This document shows positions 34,384 to 42,933 of a stretch of DNA of 64,000 bases, piece after piece. This DNA comes from Amycolatopsis xylanica. GTDB taxonomy: Bacteria > Actinomycetota > Actinomycetes > Mycobacteriales > Pseudonocardiaceae. The position numbers were made by a program, and so were the translations under genes. How positions within the stretch are numbered: the first letter of the stretch is position 1; each line of letters starts with the position of its first letter. Below the pieces are notes generated by a model that saw only the letters and a list, made by a program, of their open reading frames with translations, searched no databases and had not been told where the DNA came from. The stretch lies in the NCBI RefSeq assembly GCF_900107045.1, contig NZ_FNON01000007.1, positions 186,001 to 250,000 on the forward strand, given 5' to 3'.

Positions 34384-35315
34384 GCTGCTGCCTCGGCTTT
34401 CTTCTTCTCCGCGTGGGCGACGGCGGCTTCCCGCACCCAAGCGCCCTCGTCCTGGGCCTTGCGGCGGTGTGCGATGCGCTGGGCGTTGCACGGGCCGTTG
34501 CCCTTGAGGATGTTCTTGAACTCGTCCCAGTCGACGGCCCCGAAGTCGTGGTGCCCGCGCTCGGCGTTCCACTTCAGGTCCGGGTCCGGCAGGGTGACGC
34601 CGAGCGCCTCGGCCTGCGGCACCGACATGTCGACGAAGCGCTGGCGCAGCTCGTCGTTGGTGTGCCGCTTGACCTTCCACGCCATGGACTGCGCGGTGTT
34701 CGGCGAGTCCGCGTCGGGCGGGCCGAACATCATCAGCGACGGCCACCACCAGCGGTCGACGGCCTCCTGGACCATCTCGCGCTGGCCCTGCGTGCCCCGC
34801 ATCATCGTCATCAGCAGCTCGAAACCCTGCCGCTGGTGGAACGACTCCTCCTTGCAGATCCGGATCATCGCCCGCGCGTACGGCCCGTACGAGCTGCGGC
34901 ACAGCGGGACCTGGTTGCAGATGGCGGCCCCGTCGACCAGCCAGCCGATCACGCCGACGTCGGCGAAGGTCAGCGTCGGGTAGTTGAAGATCGACGAGTA
35001 CTTCTGCCTGCCGCTGATCAGCTTGTCGGTCAGGTCGGCGCGGTCGGCGCCGAGCGTGGCCGCCGCCGAGTACAGGTACAGCCCGTGCCCGGCCTCGTCC
35101 TGCACCTTCGCGAGCAGGATCGCCTTGCGCCGCAACGAAGGCGCGCGGGTGATCCAGTTGCCTTCCGGTTGCATGCCGATGATCTCGGAGTGCGCGTGCT
35201 GCGCGATCTGCCGGATCATCGTCTTGCGGTACCCCTCGGGCACCCAGTCACGCGGCTCGATGCGCTGGTCGCGCTCGATCGTCTGCTCGAAGAGAGCCTC
35301 GAGTTCGGCTGTCAT
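34380..35315 (-). CDS. paaA: Phenylacetyl-CoA epoxidase catalytic subunit
   Basis: A 311-residue di-iron oxygenase subunit that epoxidises the ring of phenylacetyl-CoA. Likely ligands sit in KVQDEAGHGLYLYSAA and CKEESFHQRQGFELL, the E..H pairs of the four-helix bundle. AQHAHSEIIGMQPEGNWITR and HHDFGAVDWDEF are also family-typical. ATG at 35315 overlaps the paaZ stop (ATGA); the long in-frame extension upstream is a shadow of paaZ. The C-terminal Ala/Lys/Glu tail looks disordered. Confidence 0.95.
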   Translation of the reverse strand: MTAELEALFEQTIERDQRIEPRDWVPEGYRKTMIRQIAQHAHSEIIGMQPEGNWITRAPSLRRKAILLAKVQDEAGHGLYLYSAAATLGADRADLTDKLISGRQKYSSIFNYPTLTFADVGVIGWLVDGAAICNQVPLCRSSYGPYARAMIRICKEESFHQRQGFELLMTMMRGTQGQREMVQEAVDRWWWPSLMMFGPPDADSPNTAQSMAWKVKRHTNDELRQRFVDMSVPQAEALGVTLPDPDLKWNAERGHHDFGAVDWDEFKNILKGNGPCNAQRIAHRRKAQDEGAWVREAAVAHAEKKKAEAAA

Positions 35316-37342
35316 GCCTTTTCCTTTGCCACCAGGGTGAGCACGTCGTACTTCGCGACCGACTCGTCGTTCTGGTTGGTCACGTCGGCGTCCCAGCGGA
35401 CCTCGCCGTACTCCTGGTCGACGCGTGGCGTGATCTGCTTGGCCGTCAGGGTGACGGTGAGCGTGTCGTCCACCTTGACCGGGGTCAGGAAGCGCAGGTT
35501 CTCCAGGCCGTAGTTCGCGAGCACCGGGCCGGGCTCCGGCGAGACGAACAGGCCCGCCGCGAAGGAAACGACCAGGTAGCCGTGCGCGACGATGCCGCCG
35601 AAGAGCGGGTTCGCGGCGGCCGCCTCGGGGTCGGTGTGCGCGTAGAAGCTGTCGCCGGTGAACTCGGTGAAGTGGTCGATGTCGGCCTGGGTCACCTGAC
35701 GCGGCCCGGCGACGACCGCGTCGCCGACCTTCAGCTCCGCCAACGACTTCCGGAACGGGTGCTCGTCCGAGATCGTGCGCGGCGCGCCAGCGACCCACTG
35801 GCCGGTGACGGCGCTGAGCAGCTTCGGCGTGCCCTGCACGGCGGTGCGCTGCAGGTGGTGCATGACGCCGCGGATGCCGCCCATCTCCTCGCCGCCACCG
35901 GCGCGGCCGGGGCCGCCGTGGACGAGCTGCGGCATCGGCGAACCGTGCCCGGTGGACTCCTTCGCGTCGTCGGCGTCGAGCACCAGCAGGCGGCCGTGCC
36001 ACGGCGCGACACCGAGCACGATCTCGCGGGCGAAATCGGTGTCGGCGGTGACGATCGAGCCAGCCAGGCTGCCCTCGCCGCGCGCGGCGTAGTCGATGAG
36101 CTGCTCGGTCGAGGTGTACGGCAGCAGCGTCGACACCGGGCCGAACGCCTCGACCTCGTGCGGCTCGGCGCGCTCGGGGTCGGCCTTGAGCAGCACCGGC
36201 GAGATGAACGCACCGCGCTCGGCGTCGGCGTCGACGACGTCGACCTTCTCGGGGTCACCGAAGACGATGCTGCCCGCGTCGAGCAGCGCCTTGAGCGAGC
36301 GGCGCACCTCTTCGCGCTGCTCCAGGCTGGCGAGCGCGCCCATCCGGACACCCTCGGCGGTCGGGTTGCCGACGGTCACCTTGGCGAGCCGCGCGCTGGC
36401 GGCCTCGGCGACGGCGTCGAGCAGCTCGGCGGGCACGAACGCGCGCCGGATCGCGGTGCACTTCTGACCGGCCTTGACGGTCATCTCGCTGGTCAGCTGC
36501 TTGACGAACAGGTCGAACTCGACGGTGCCCGGCTTGGCGTCCGGCCCCAGGATCGAGAGGTTCAGCGAGTCGGCCTCGGCGTTGAACCGGACCGCGTTGC
36601 GGATGATCGCCGGGTGCGCGCGCAGCTTCTGCGCGGTCGACGCGGAGCCGGTGAAGCTCACCAGGTCCTGCGCGGTGACGTGGTCGAGCAGGTCGCCGAC
36701 GCTGCCCGCGATGAACTGCAGCGAGCCCTCGGGCAGGATGCCGGACTCGATGATCAGCTCGACCAGCCGCGCGGTGAGGTACGCGGTCTGGCTGGCCGGC
36801 TTGACCAGGCTCGGCACCCCGGCGAGGAACGCGGGCGCGAACTTCTCCAGCGGTCCCCAGACGGGGAAGTTGAACGCGTTGATCTGGATCGCCACACCCC
36901 GCAGCGGGGTCGCGATGTGCTGGCCGGCGAAGGTGCCGCCCTTGCTCAGCGGCTCGACCGCGCCGTCGACGTAGACCGTCGAGTTCGGCAGCTCGCGCTT
37001 GCCCTTGCTGCCGTAGGTGAACAGCACGCCGATGCCGCCGTCGATGTCGAACTTCGAGTCACCCAGCGTCGCGCCGGTCTTGGCGGACAACGCGTACAGC
37101 TCGTCCCGGTGCTCACGCAGGTGCGAGGCGAGCGCCTTCAGCAGCGCGGCACGCTGGTGGAAGGTCAGCTCCCGCAGCGCGGGCCCGCCGACGCGGCGCC
37201 CGTAGTCCAGCGTCGCGGCCATGTCCACGCCCGCCGACGAGACCCGGGCGACCTCTTCGCCCGTCGTGGCGTCGTGCAGCGGGACACCCTCCTCAGCCGA
37301 GGTGTGCCACTCGCCGGACACGTAACTGCGCAGCAAGGCCAT
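35312..37342 (-). CDS. paaZ: Oxepin-CoA hydrolase / semialdehyde dehydrogenase
   Basis: A 676-residue fusion. The N-terminal aldehyde dehydrogenase (about 1-520) has INAFNFPVWGPLEKF, FTGSASTAQKL and the catalytic Cys in VKAGQKCTAIRRAFVP. The C-terminal R-specific enoyl-CoA hydratase (MaoC-like, about 540-676) has FTGDSFYAHTDPEAA and GIVAHGYLVVSFAAG. It opens the oxepin ring and oxidises the resulting semialdehyde. AGGAGAGGG lies just upstream of ATG 37342. A candidate operator lies at 37371-37384. Confidence 0.95.
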   Translation of the reverse strand: MALLRSYVSGEWHTSAEEGVPLHDATTGEEVARVSSAGVDMAATLDYGRRVGGPALRELTFHQRAALLKALASHLREHRDELYALSAKTGATLGDSKFDIDGGIGVLFTYGSKGKRELPNSTVYVDGAVEPLSKGGTFAGQHIATPLRGVAIQINAFNFPVWGPLEKFAPAFLAGVPSLVKPASQTAYLTARLVELIIESGILPEGSLQFIAGSVGDLLDHVTAQDLVSFTGSASTAQKLRAHPAIIRNAVRFNAEADSLNLSILGPDAKPGTVEFDLFVKQLTSEMTVKAGQKCTAIRRAFVPAELLDAVAEAASARLAKVTVGNPTAEGVRMGALASLEQREEVRRSLKALLDAGSIVFGDPEKVDVVDADAERGAFISPVLLKADPERAEPHEVEAFGPVSTLLPYTSTEQLIDYAARGEGSLAGSIVTADTDFAREIVLGVAPWHGRLLVLDADDAKESTGHGSPMPQLVHGGPGRAGGGEEMGGIRGVMHHLQRTAVQGTPKLLSAVTGQWVAGAPRTISDEHPFRKSLAELKVGDAVVAGPRQVTQADIDHFTEFTGDSFYAHTDPEAAAANPLFGGIVAHGYLVVSFAAGLFVSPEPGPVLANYGLENLRFLTPVKVDDTLTVTLTAKQITPRVDQEYGEVRWDADVTNQNDESVAKYDVLTLVAKEKA

Positions 37343-37370
37343 CGGGGTTCGCCCTCTCCTGGATTAACCA

Positions 37371-37384
37371 ACCGTTCGTTCAGT
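37371..37384. promoter_or_regulatory. Candidate paa operator, copy 1
   Basis: ACCGTTCGTTCAGT lies 29 bases upstream of paaZ. It matches 38681-38694 at 11 of 14 positions (shared form ACCGTYCRTTCRGT). The outer ACCG/CGGT symmetry suits a TetR-family dimer. The TetR gene after paaK is the likely binder. Confidence 0.58.
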
Positions 37385-37394
37385 AATTCGCATC

Positions 37395-38681
37395 TTAGCG
37401 CGCGGTCCAGCGAAGTGGTAGGTGCGTGACGCCGTTGATGAAGTTCGACGTCAGGCGCCGTGGTGCGCCCGCCAGCTCGACCTGCGGCAGCATCCGCAGG
37501 AACTCCGCGAAGAAGATCCGCAGCTGCAGCCGCCCGAAGTGCGCGCCGAGGCACAGATGCGGCCCCTGCCCGAACGCCAGGTGCTCGTTCGGCGACCTGC
37601 CCACGTCGAACCGGAACGGATCGGCGAACACGCGCTCGTCGAAATGCGCGGACACGTGGTACACGACCACCTTGTCCCCCGCCGCGATCCGCTGCCCGCC
37701 CAGTTCGACGTCCTTCGCCGCCGTGCGCCGGAAGCTCAGCACCGGCGGATGCCAGCGCAACATTTCTTCCACAGCACTCGAAAGCAAAGAAGAATCCTCG
37801 CGCAGCCGCCGATATTCGCCAGGATTTTCGACCAGCGCGAGCACGCCGCCGGGCAATGCGCTCCGCACAGTGTCATTGCCCGCGATCACCACCAGAAAGA
37901 AGAACATCTCCAGCTCGGCGTCGTCGAGCGCGCGGCCGTCGACCTCGGCCTGGACGAGCGCGGTCATCAGGTCGTCCGCGGGCTTCACCCGTTTGGCCGC
38001 CGCGAGTTCCTGGGCGTAGGCGAACATGTCCCGCAACGCGGCGGGCGAGCGCGGGTTGACCGGCTTGCCATCGGCGTCGCGGAGAATCTCGGCGTGCTCG
38101 GGGTCTTGATAGCCGATGACCCGGTTGGTCCACTTCAGCAGCAACGCGCGGTCCTCGGCGGGCACACCCAGCAAATCGGCCAGATTCAGCAGCGGGAAGT
38201 CGTCGGTCACCTCGGTGGGGAGGTCGCACGAGCCACGGTCGGCGACGGCGCCGATCAGCGCACGGGCCCGTTCGGCGATCTGCTCGGCCGAGCGTTCCAA
38301 CCGACGCCGGGTGAACACCGCCGACACCAGTTTGCGCAAACGATTGTGCTCGGGCGGGTCCATGTTGAGGATCATCCGGCGGATGAACGCGAGGTCGTCC
38401 GGCTCGGGATCGCGGATCTGGGTCGCGCCGAGCGAGGACGAGAACAGCTCCGGGCTGCGCAGGACGTGCTTCACGTCGGCATGCCTGGTGACCGCCCAGA
38501 AACCGGGCCCGGCAGGCCAGTCGTCCACCTCGTGCTCGGCCTGCCAGGCCACCGGCGCGTGGTCGCGGAGCAGGCGGAATGCCTCATGCGGCACGCCGAG
38601 GGAAAACACCCGGGGATCGAAGACGTCGACCGTCTTGACACCGGCCTGGTCACTGCCTTTACTGAGCGACACCTTTATCAA
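37395..38681 (-). CDS. Cytochrome P450
   Basis: A P450 of about 428 residues. The heme-Cys loop is LAFGQGPHLCLGAHFGRLQ. The I-helix reads VVIAGNDTVRSALPGG, with Asn-Asp where most P450s have x-Glu before Thr, as in the CYP124/125-like group. MDPPEHNRLRKLVSAVFTRRRLE is the C-helix region. The start is either the TTG at 38681 or, more likely by codon, the GTG at 38672. The gene lies directly upstream of paaZ on the same strand, with paa-type operators on both sides. An aromatic or ring-derived substrate is suggested by context only. Confidence 0.88.
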   Translation of the reverse strand: MIKVSLSKGSDQAGVKTVDVFDPRVFSLGVPHEAFRLLRDHAPVAWQAEHEVDDWPAGPGFWAVTRHADVKHVLRSPELFSSSLGATQIRDPEPDDLAFIRRMILNMDPPEHNRLRKLVSAVFTRRRLERSAEQIAERARALIGAVADRGSCDLPTEVTDDFPLLNLADLLGVPAEDRALLLKWTNRVIGYQDPEHAEILRDADGKPVNPRSPAALRDMFAYAQELAAAKRVKPADDLMTALVQAEVDGRALDDAELEMFFFLVVIAGNDTVRSALPGGVLALVENPGEYRRLREDSSLLSSAVEEMLRWHPPVLSFRRTAAKDVELGGQRIAAGDKVVVYHVSAHFDERVFADPFRFDVGRSPNEHLAFGQGPHLCLGAHFGRLQLRIFFAEFLRMLPQVELAGAPRRLTSNFINGVTHLPLRWTAR

Positions 38682-38694
38682 CCGTCCATTCGGT
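38681..38694. promoter_or_regulatory. Candidate paa operator, copy 2
   Basis: ACCGTCCATTCGGT has palindromic ends and lies between the divergent P450 and paaI starts. It is the better of the two matches to ACCGTYCRTTCRGT and could control both directions. Confidence 0.6.
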
Positions 38695-38728
38695 CAGTCA
38701 GTTCAAGCGCGAAGGCAGTGGAGCGCCC

Positions 38729-39136
38729 ATGTCCAGCAACGCCGCCGAAACGATGTTCGGCGACGACGCCGCGACCCGATCGCTCGGCATCGAACTCCTC
38801 GAATTCGGGGACGGCCGCGCCGTCGCCAGCATGCGCGTGACCGACCCGATGGTCAACGGACACGCCATCGCGCACGGCGGGTACGTCTTCCTGCTGGCCG
38901 ACACCGCGTTCGCCTACGCGTGCAACAGCCGGGGCCCGGTGACCGTCGCGGCCGGCGCCGAGATCTCCTTCGTGGCCGCCGCCAAGGCCGGTGACACCTT
39001 GGTCGCCACGGCCGAGGAGCGCACGGTCTTCGGCCGCAACGGCATCTACGATGTCACGGTGCGCCGCGGTGACACCGTGATCGCGGAATTCCGCGGCCGC
39101 AGCCGCGCCATCGGCCGCACAGAGGACGAAAAATGA
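38729..39136 (+). CDS. paaI: Hydroxyphenylacetyl-CoA thioesterase
   Basis: A 135-residue hotdog-fold thioesterase that releases CoA from dead-end ring-hydroxylated phenylacetyl-CoA. The family helix and loop INGHAIAHGGYVFLLADTAFAYACNS-type segment is visible as GHAIAHGGYVFLLADTAFAY, with EISFVAAAKAGDTLVATAEE after it. ATG at 38729 has GGAG about 7 bases upstream. The stop overlaps the paaK ATG (ATGA). Confidence 0.93.
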   Translation: MSSNAAETMFGDDAATRSLGIELLEFGDGRAVASMRVTDPMVNGHAIAHGGYVFLLADTAFAYACNSRGPVTVAAGAEISFVAAAKAGDTLVATAEERTVFGRNGIYDVTVRRGDTVIAEFRGRSRAIGRTEDEK

Positions 39137-40416
39137 CCGACACCGCCGAAAAACTCGACCTGGACGAACTGCGCGCGCTCCAGCTCACGCGTCTACAGTG
39201 GACTTTGGAACACGCTTACACGAATGTTCCCTTCTACACCAAGAAGTTCGACGAAGCCGGCGTCCGTCCCGAGGACTGCCGCACGCTCGAAGACCTGGCG
39301 AAGTTCCCGTTCACCACGAAGCACGACCTGCGTGACAATTACCCCTTCGGCATGTTCGCCGTGCCCCAGGACCGGATCCGGCGCATCCACGCGTCCAGCG
39401 GCACGACCGGCAAGCCGACGGTCGTCTGCTACACCGAGGCCGACATCGACACCTGGGCCACGGTCGTCGCCAGGTCGATCCGCGCCGCCGGCGGGCGGCC
39501 GGGGCACAAGGTGCACGTGGCATACGGGTACGGCCTGTTCACCGGCGGGCTCGGCGCGCACTACGGCGCGGAGAAGCTCGGCTGCACGGTGATCCCCGCG
39601 TCCGGCGGGATGACCAGCCGCCAGGTGCAGATCATCACGGACTTCGCGCCCGAGATCATCATGGTCACCCCGACGTACATGCTCACGCTGCTCGACGAGT
39701 TCGAGCGCCAGGGCATCGACCCGCGCACGAGCTCGCTCAAGGTCGGCATCTTCGGCGCGGAGCCGTGGACCGAGCAGATGCGGGCCGAGATCGAGGAGCG
39801 GGCGGGCATCGACGCGGTCGACATCTACGGGCTGTCCGAGGTGATGGGCCCGGGTGTCGCGCAGGAATGCGTCGAGACCAAGGACGGGCTGCACATCTGG
39901 GAGGACCACTTCTATCCCGAGGTGATCGACCCGTTCACCGAGCGGGTGCAGGCGAACGGCGAAAGCGGCGAGCTGCTGTTCACCTCGCTGACCAAGGAAG
40001 CGCTGCCGATCATCCGCTACCGCACCCGCGACCTGACCCGGCTGCTGCCCGGCACGGCGCGCCCGTCGTTCCGCCGGATGGAAAAGGTCACCGGCCGCAC
40101 CGACGACATGATCATCCTGCGTGGTGTCAACGTCTTCCCGACGCAGATCGAGGAGATCGTGCTGCGCACCGAGGGCCTGGCCCCGCATTTCCAGCTGATC
40201 CGCACCACCCGCGGCCGGATGGATCACCTGACCGTCCACGTCGAGGCCCGCTCGGACACCCCGGCCGAGCGGCGCGCCGCCGCGGCGGCGGAACTGATCG
40301 CGGGCGTCAAGGACGGCGTCGGCGTCACGGTGGACGTCGAGGTCTTCGACCCCGACACGCTCGAACGTTCGCTCGGCAAGATGCGCCGCGTGCTGGACCA
40401 GCGGGAAGGCAGATGA
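39133..40416 (+). CDS. paaK: Phenylacetate-CoA ligase
   Basis: A 427-residue ANL-superfamily ligase that makes phenylacetyl-CoA through an acyl-adenylate. The P-loop-like motif is IHASSGTTGKPTVVCYTEAD. YGLSEVMGPGVAQEC, HFYPEVIDP and RTDDMIILRGVNVFPTQIEE follow in order. Length is typical. It is the first committed enzyme of the pathway. It overlaps paaI at its start and the TetR gene at its end. Confidence 0.95.
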   Translation: MTDTAEKLDLDELRALQLTRLQWTLEHAYTNVPFYTKKFDEAGVRPEDCRTLEDLAKFPFTTKHDLRDNYPFGMFAVPQDRIRRIHASSGTTGKPTVVCYTEADIDTWATVVARSIRAAGGRPGHKVHVAYGYGLFTGGLGAHYGAEKLGCTVIPASGGMTSRQVQIITDFAPEIIMVTPTYMLTLLDEFERQGIDPRTSSLKVGIFGAEPWTEQMRAEIEERAGIDAVDIYGLSEVMGPGVAQECVETKDGLHIWEDHFYPEVIDPFTERVQANGESGELLFTSLTKEALPIIRYRTRDLTRLLPGTARPSFRRMEKVTGRTDDMIILRGVNVFPTQIEEIVLRTEGLAPHFQLIRTTRGRMDHLTVHVEARSDTPAERRAAAAAELIAGVKDGVGVTVDVEVFDPDTLERSLGKMRRVLDQREGR

Positions 40417-41036
40417 CGACCACCCCCGGATCCCCGGCCCGGCGCGGCAGACCCGGCTACGACCTCGAATCACTGCTCCAGGTGGCCGTCAGGCTGTTCA
40501 ACGAGCGCGGGTACGACGGCACCAGCATGGAAGACCTCTCGCGCAAGCTCGGCATCACGAAATCCGCCATCTACCACCATGTCCCGAGCAAGCAGGAGCT
40601 GCTGCGGCTCGCGGTGGACCGCGCGCTCGGCGGGCTCTTCGCCGTCGCGGCGGAGACCGAAGGCATCGAGGGCCGGGCGATCGACCGGCTGGAGCATCTG
40701 GTCCGCGGCAGTGTGCTGGTGCTCGTCGAGCAGCTGCCGTTCGTGACGCTGCTCTTGCGCGTGCGCGGCAACACCAAGGTCGAGCGGGCCGCGCTCGCCA
40801 GGCGGCGTGAGTTCGACCGGATCGTCACCGAATTGGTCAAGCAGGCCGAAACCGAGGGCGACGTGCGCCCGGACATCGACCCGGCGGTCACCAGCAGGCT
40901 GCTGTTCGGCATGGTCAACTCACTCACCGAGTGGTACCGGCCGCGCCGTGGCTCGTCGCCGGCCGAACTCGCCGAAGCGGTCAGCAAGATCGCCTTCGAC
41001 GGCCTACGCCTGCCGCCTCAGCCCGCGTCGGCCTGA
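40413..41036 (+). CDS. TetR-family regulator, probably PaaR-like
   Basis: A 207-residue regulator. The N-terminal helix-turn-helix is FNERGYDGTSMEDLSRKLGI followed by TKSAIYHHVPSKQELL. The ligand domain ends FDGLRLPPQPASA. ATG at 40413 overlaps the paaK stop (ATGA); the upstream in-frame stretch is a shadow of paaK. TetR repressors in paa clusters respond to phenylacetyl-CoA, so this one probably binds the two ACCGTYCRTTCRGT sites. That link is inferred from location. Confidence 0.87.
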   Translation: MTTTPGSPARRGRPGYDLESLLQVAVRLFNERGYDGTSMEDLSRKLGITKSAIYHHVPSKQELLRLAVDRALGGLFAVAAETEGIEGRAIDRLEHLVRGSVLVLVEQLPFVTLLLRVRGNTKVERAALARRREFDRIVTELVKQAETEGDVRPDIDPAVTSRLLFGMVNSLTEWYRPRRGSSPAELAEAVSKIAFDGLRLPPQPASA

Positions 41037-41290
41037 GGCGGCCGTTCCGCTTGCCAGAGCAGTGCTTCGCGAAGCCGGTGGATGAGTTCCTCGTCGTCGG
41101 CCTCGGAGGGGTCGATGCCCAGTGGCAGCCAGGTTTCGCAGACTTTCACGCCATGGTCGTAGTTCGTGATGAGCACCCCGGCGTAGGTGAGTTCGTCGCC
41201 GGTCCCGTCGAGGCACACCTTGCGATGCTGCAAGGTGACCGATACCCAGCGCTCGCGTCCTTGCCCGGCCTCGCCACCGGAATCTTTCAT
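41018..41290 (-). CDS. Small conserved-looking protein of unknown function
   Basis: A 90-residue protein. WVSVTLQHRKVCLDGTGDEL, then VLITNYDHGVKVCETWLPLG and an acidic helix DDEELIHRLREALLWQAE have natural composition for this genome. Its 3' end overlaps the tail of the TetR gene by 19 bases on the other strand. No family recognised. Real coding is likely but not certain. Confidence 0.6.
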   Translation of the reverse strand: MKDSGGEAGQGRERWVSVTLQHRKVCLDGTGDELTYAGVLITNYDHGVKVCETWLPLGIDPSEADDEELIHRLREALLWQAERPPQADAG

Positions 41291-41376
41291 GTGTTCCTAC
41301 CCCACGGCGCGCCAAGATAACCCGAACGTGTCGTCGCGCGGAGGAGTCTTCGGGTTACCCACGAGTTGTACCGGTT

Positions 41377-41997
41377 CTATAACGCCCCGGGATCCAGCCT
41401 GAGCAGCGGAGTGATGAACTCGCGGGCGAAATCCCGCGCCGCGGCCGGTTCGTTGACAGGGATGATCCCTTGCGGCGTCAGTGCCAGCGACAACGCGAGC
41501 CTGGCGAGGATTTCGGCAGGCGGCTCGGGGTCGAACGCGGACACCTTGCCCTGCTTTTGCAGCCTGCCGATCGTTTCGGCCAGGTAATCACGCCCGAGCG
41601 CGAGAAACGGGCCCGCCTGGGTCGTCAGCAGCGGCAACGTCACCTCGGGCTCGGTGGTCAGCAGCCGCGTGAGGAGCCGGTTGCGTGTCAACCCCTCCGC
41701 GAACGCGACGAAGCCTTCGACGACCTGCTCGACCGCGCTCGCGTCGTGGTCGACGCTGCGGTCGACCGCCTCGACGAACCGCCGCGCCTCGCGGATGGCC
41801 ACCGCTTCGACGAGCTGGCTCTTCTGTGCGAAGCGGCGGTAGAGCGTGGCCGGGCTCAGGCCCGACCGCTTGGCGACCTCGTTCATGCTGGTGCGCCGGA
41901 TGCCGAAGTCGAGGAACGCGGCCAGCGCGCCGTCGAGGATCGGGCCCTGGTCGGCGTCTTCCGGAACCGCGCGCAGTATCCGCTGGAGCAAGGTCAC
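41377..41997 (-). CDS. TetR-family regulator coupled to MpaB-type oxygenase
   Basis: A 206-residue regulator. The helix-turn-helix is FLDFGIRRTSMNEVAKRSGL followed by SPATLYRRFAQKSQLVEAV. GTG at 41997 overlaps the stop of the oxygenase gene (GTGA). Long in-frame sequence upstream belongs to that gene's antisense-like frame. It probably controls the oxygenase gene or its own operon. Ligand unknown. Confidence 0.88.
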   Translation of the reverse strand: MTLLQRILRAVPEDADQGPILDGALAAFLDFGIRRTSMNEVAKRSGLSPATLYRRFAQKSQLVEAVAIREARRFVEAVDRSVDHDASAVEQVVEGFVAFAEGLTRNRLLTRLLTTEPEVTLPLLTTQAGPFLALGRDYLAETIGRLQKQGKVSAFDPEPPAEILARLALSLALTPQGIIPVNEPAAARDFAREFITPLLRLDPGAL

Positions 41998-42830
41998 CCG
42001 GTCAGCCTCGCACGGCGTTTGGCGTCGTAGGCGATGCGGTACTCCCCGATCCGGGCCGGCACCCGCGGCCCGACCACGCGCACCGCACTGGCCAGGCGGT
42101 CGAAGCGCTTCTGGTCCGTCACCGTCCAGCTCAGGCCCCAGCGTTCCCGCAAGGTCACCGGCAGCAGGCCGATCGTGCAGGTCCGCTGCACGGTGCCGCC
42201 CAGTGGCCGGACCAGGTTCCACACCGGCGACGGGACCAGCCGGTGCGGCGGCCCGACGTCGGTCATCGAGATCGCGTGGAGCACATCGCGCACGCTTTGG
42301 TTGTCCTCCAAGCGGTTTTCGACCACGTCGTCGAAGTACTCGCGGAAGCCTTCGACCGTCTCCGGCATGCGGTCCGCCTTGATGCCCAGCACTTCGCCGA
42401 GCTGCCGCCATTCGCGATAGAGCGTGCGCACGTCGGCGTCGCCGAGCGGCACGCCGAAGTGGCGTTCCAGCTCGACGAACCCCTGGAACAGGGTGGCGTG
42501 GACCCACCAGTACGCCTCCTGCGAGAGCGCGTGATAGCGCCTGCCCCGGTTGTCCACACCCTTGATCGACTTGTGGAGTTCTCGCAACCTGGCGGCTTCG
42601 TCGAGCGCGGCCTGGCCGCCGTAGATGGTGGTGAGCAGCGACGTCATGGTGCGGTCGAGACGCTCCCACGGCTCAGCCTGGAAGTTCGAGTGCTCGAGCA
42701 CCCCGGCGCCGACGACCGGGTGCCCGACCTGCAGAAGCAGTCCGTAGCCGCCGGCGAGCAGCGCACGGCGCTCGCCACCGAGGCGCCAGGCGACCGAACC
42801 GGGACCGAGTGGCCTGCAGGTGACGTCCAT
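41994..42830 (-). CDS. MpaB-family (DUF2236) oxygenase
   Basis: A 278-residue protein of the latex-clearing/MpaB-type oxygenase family. The N-terminus has GERRALLAGGYGLLLQVGHPVVGAGVLEHS. The core has RGRRYHALSQEAYWWVHATL and YREWRQLGEVLGIKADRMPE, positions where heme-ligating His and the Arg-rich face occur in this family. Substrates of bacterial members are mostly unknown. ATG at 42830; a divergent TetR gene starts 103 bases away, with a palindrome between them. Confidence 0.82.
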   Translation of the reverse strand: MDVTCRPLGPGSVAWRLGGERRALLAGGYGLLLQVGHPVVGAGVLEHSNFQAEPWERLDRTMTSLLTTIYGGQAALDEAARLRELHKSIKGVDNRGRRYHALSQEAYWWVHATLFQGFVELERHFGVPLGDADVRTLYREWRQLGEVLGIKADRMPETVEGFREYFDDVVENRLEDNQSVRDVLHAISMTDVGPPHRLVPSPVWNLVRPLGGTVQRTCTIGLLPVTLRERWGLSWTVTDQKRFDRLASAVRVVGPRVPARIGEYRIAYDAKRRARLTG

Positions 42831-42876
42831 ACCGTGCCTCCCGTGAGAGAAAGAGAGTATTTTTCTATCACCACTT

Positions 42877-42891
42877 TTGACATTCGGTCAA
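42877..42891. promoter_or_regulatory. Palindrome TTGAC-N5-GTCAA between divergent oxygenase and TetR genes
   Basis: The 15-base inverted repeat lies in the 103-base divergent spacer, 46 bases from the oxygenase ATG and 42 from the TetR ATG. This is a usual place for an autoregulating TetR to bind. The half-site also looks like a -35 hexamer, so it may serve both uses. Confidence 0.5.
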
Positions 42892-42933
42892 TAGCTTGTT
42901 GACAGACCGCCGACGGATCACGACGCTGGAACC

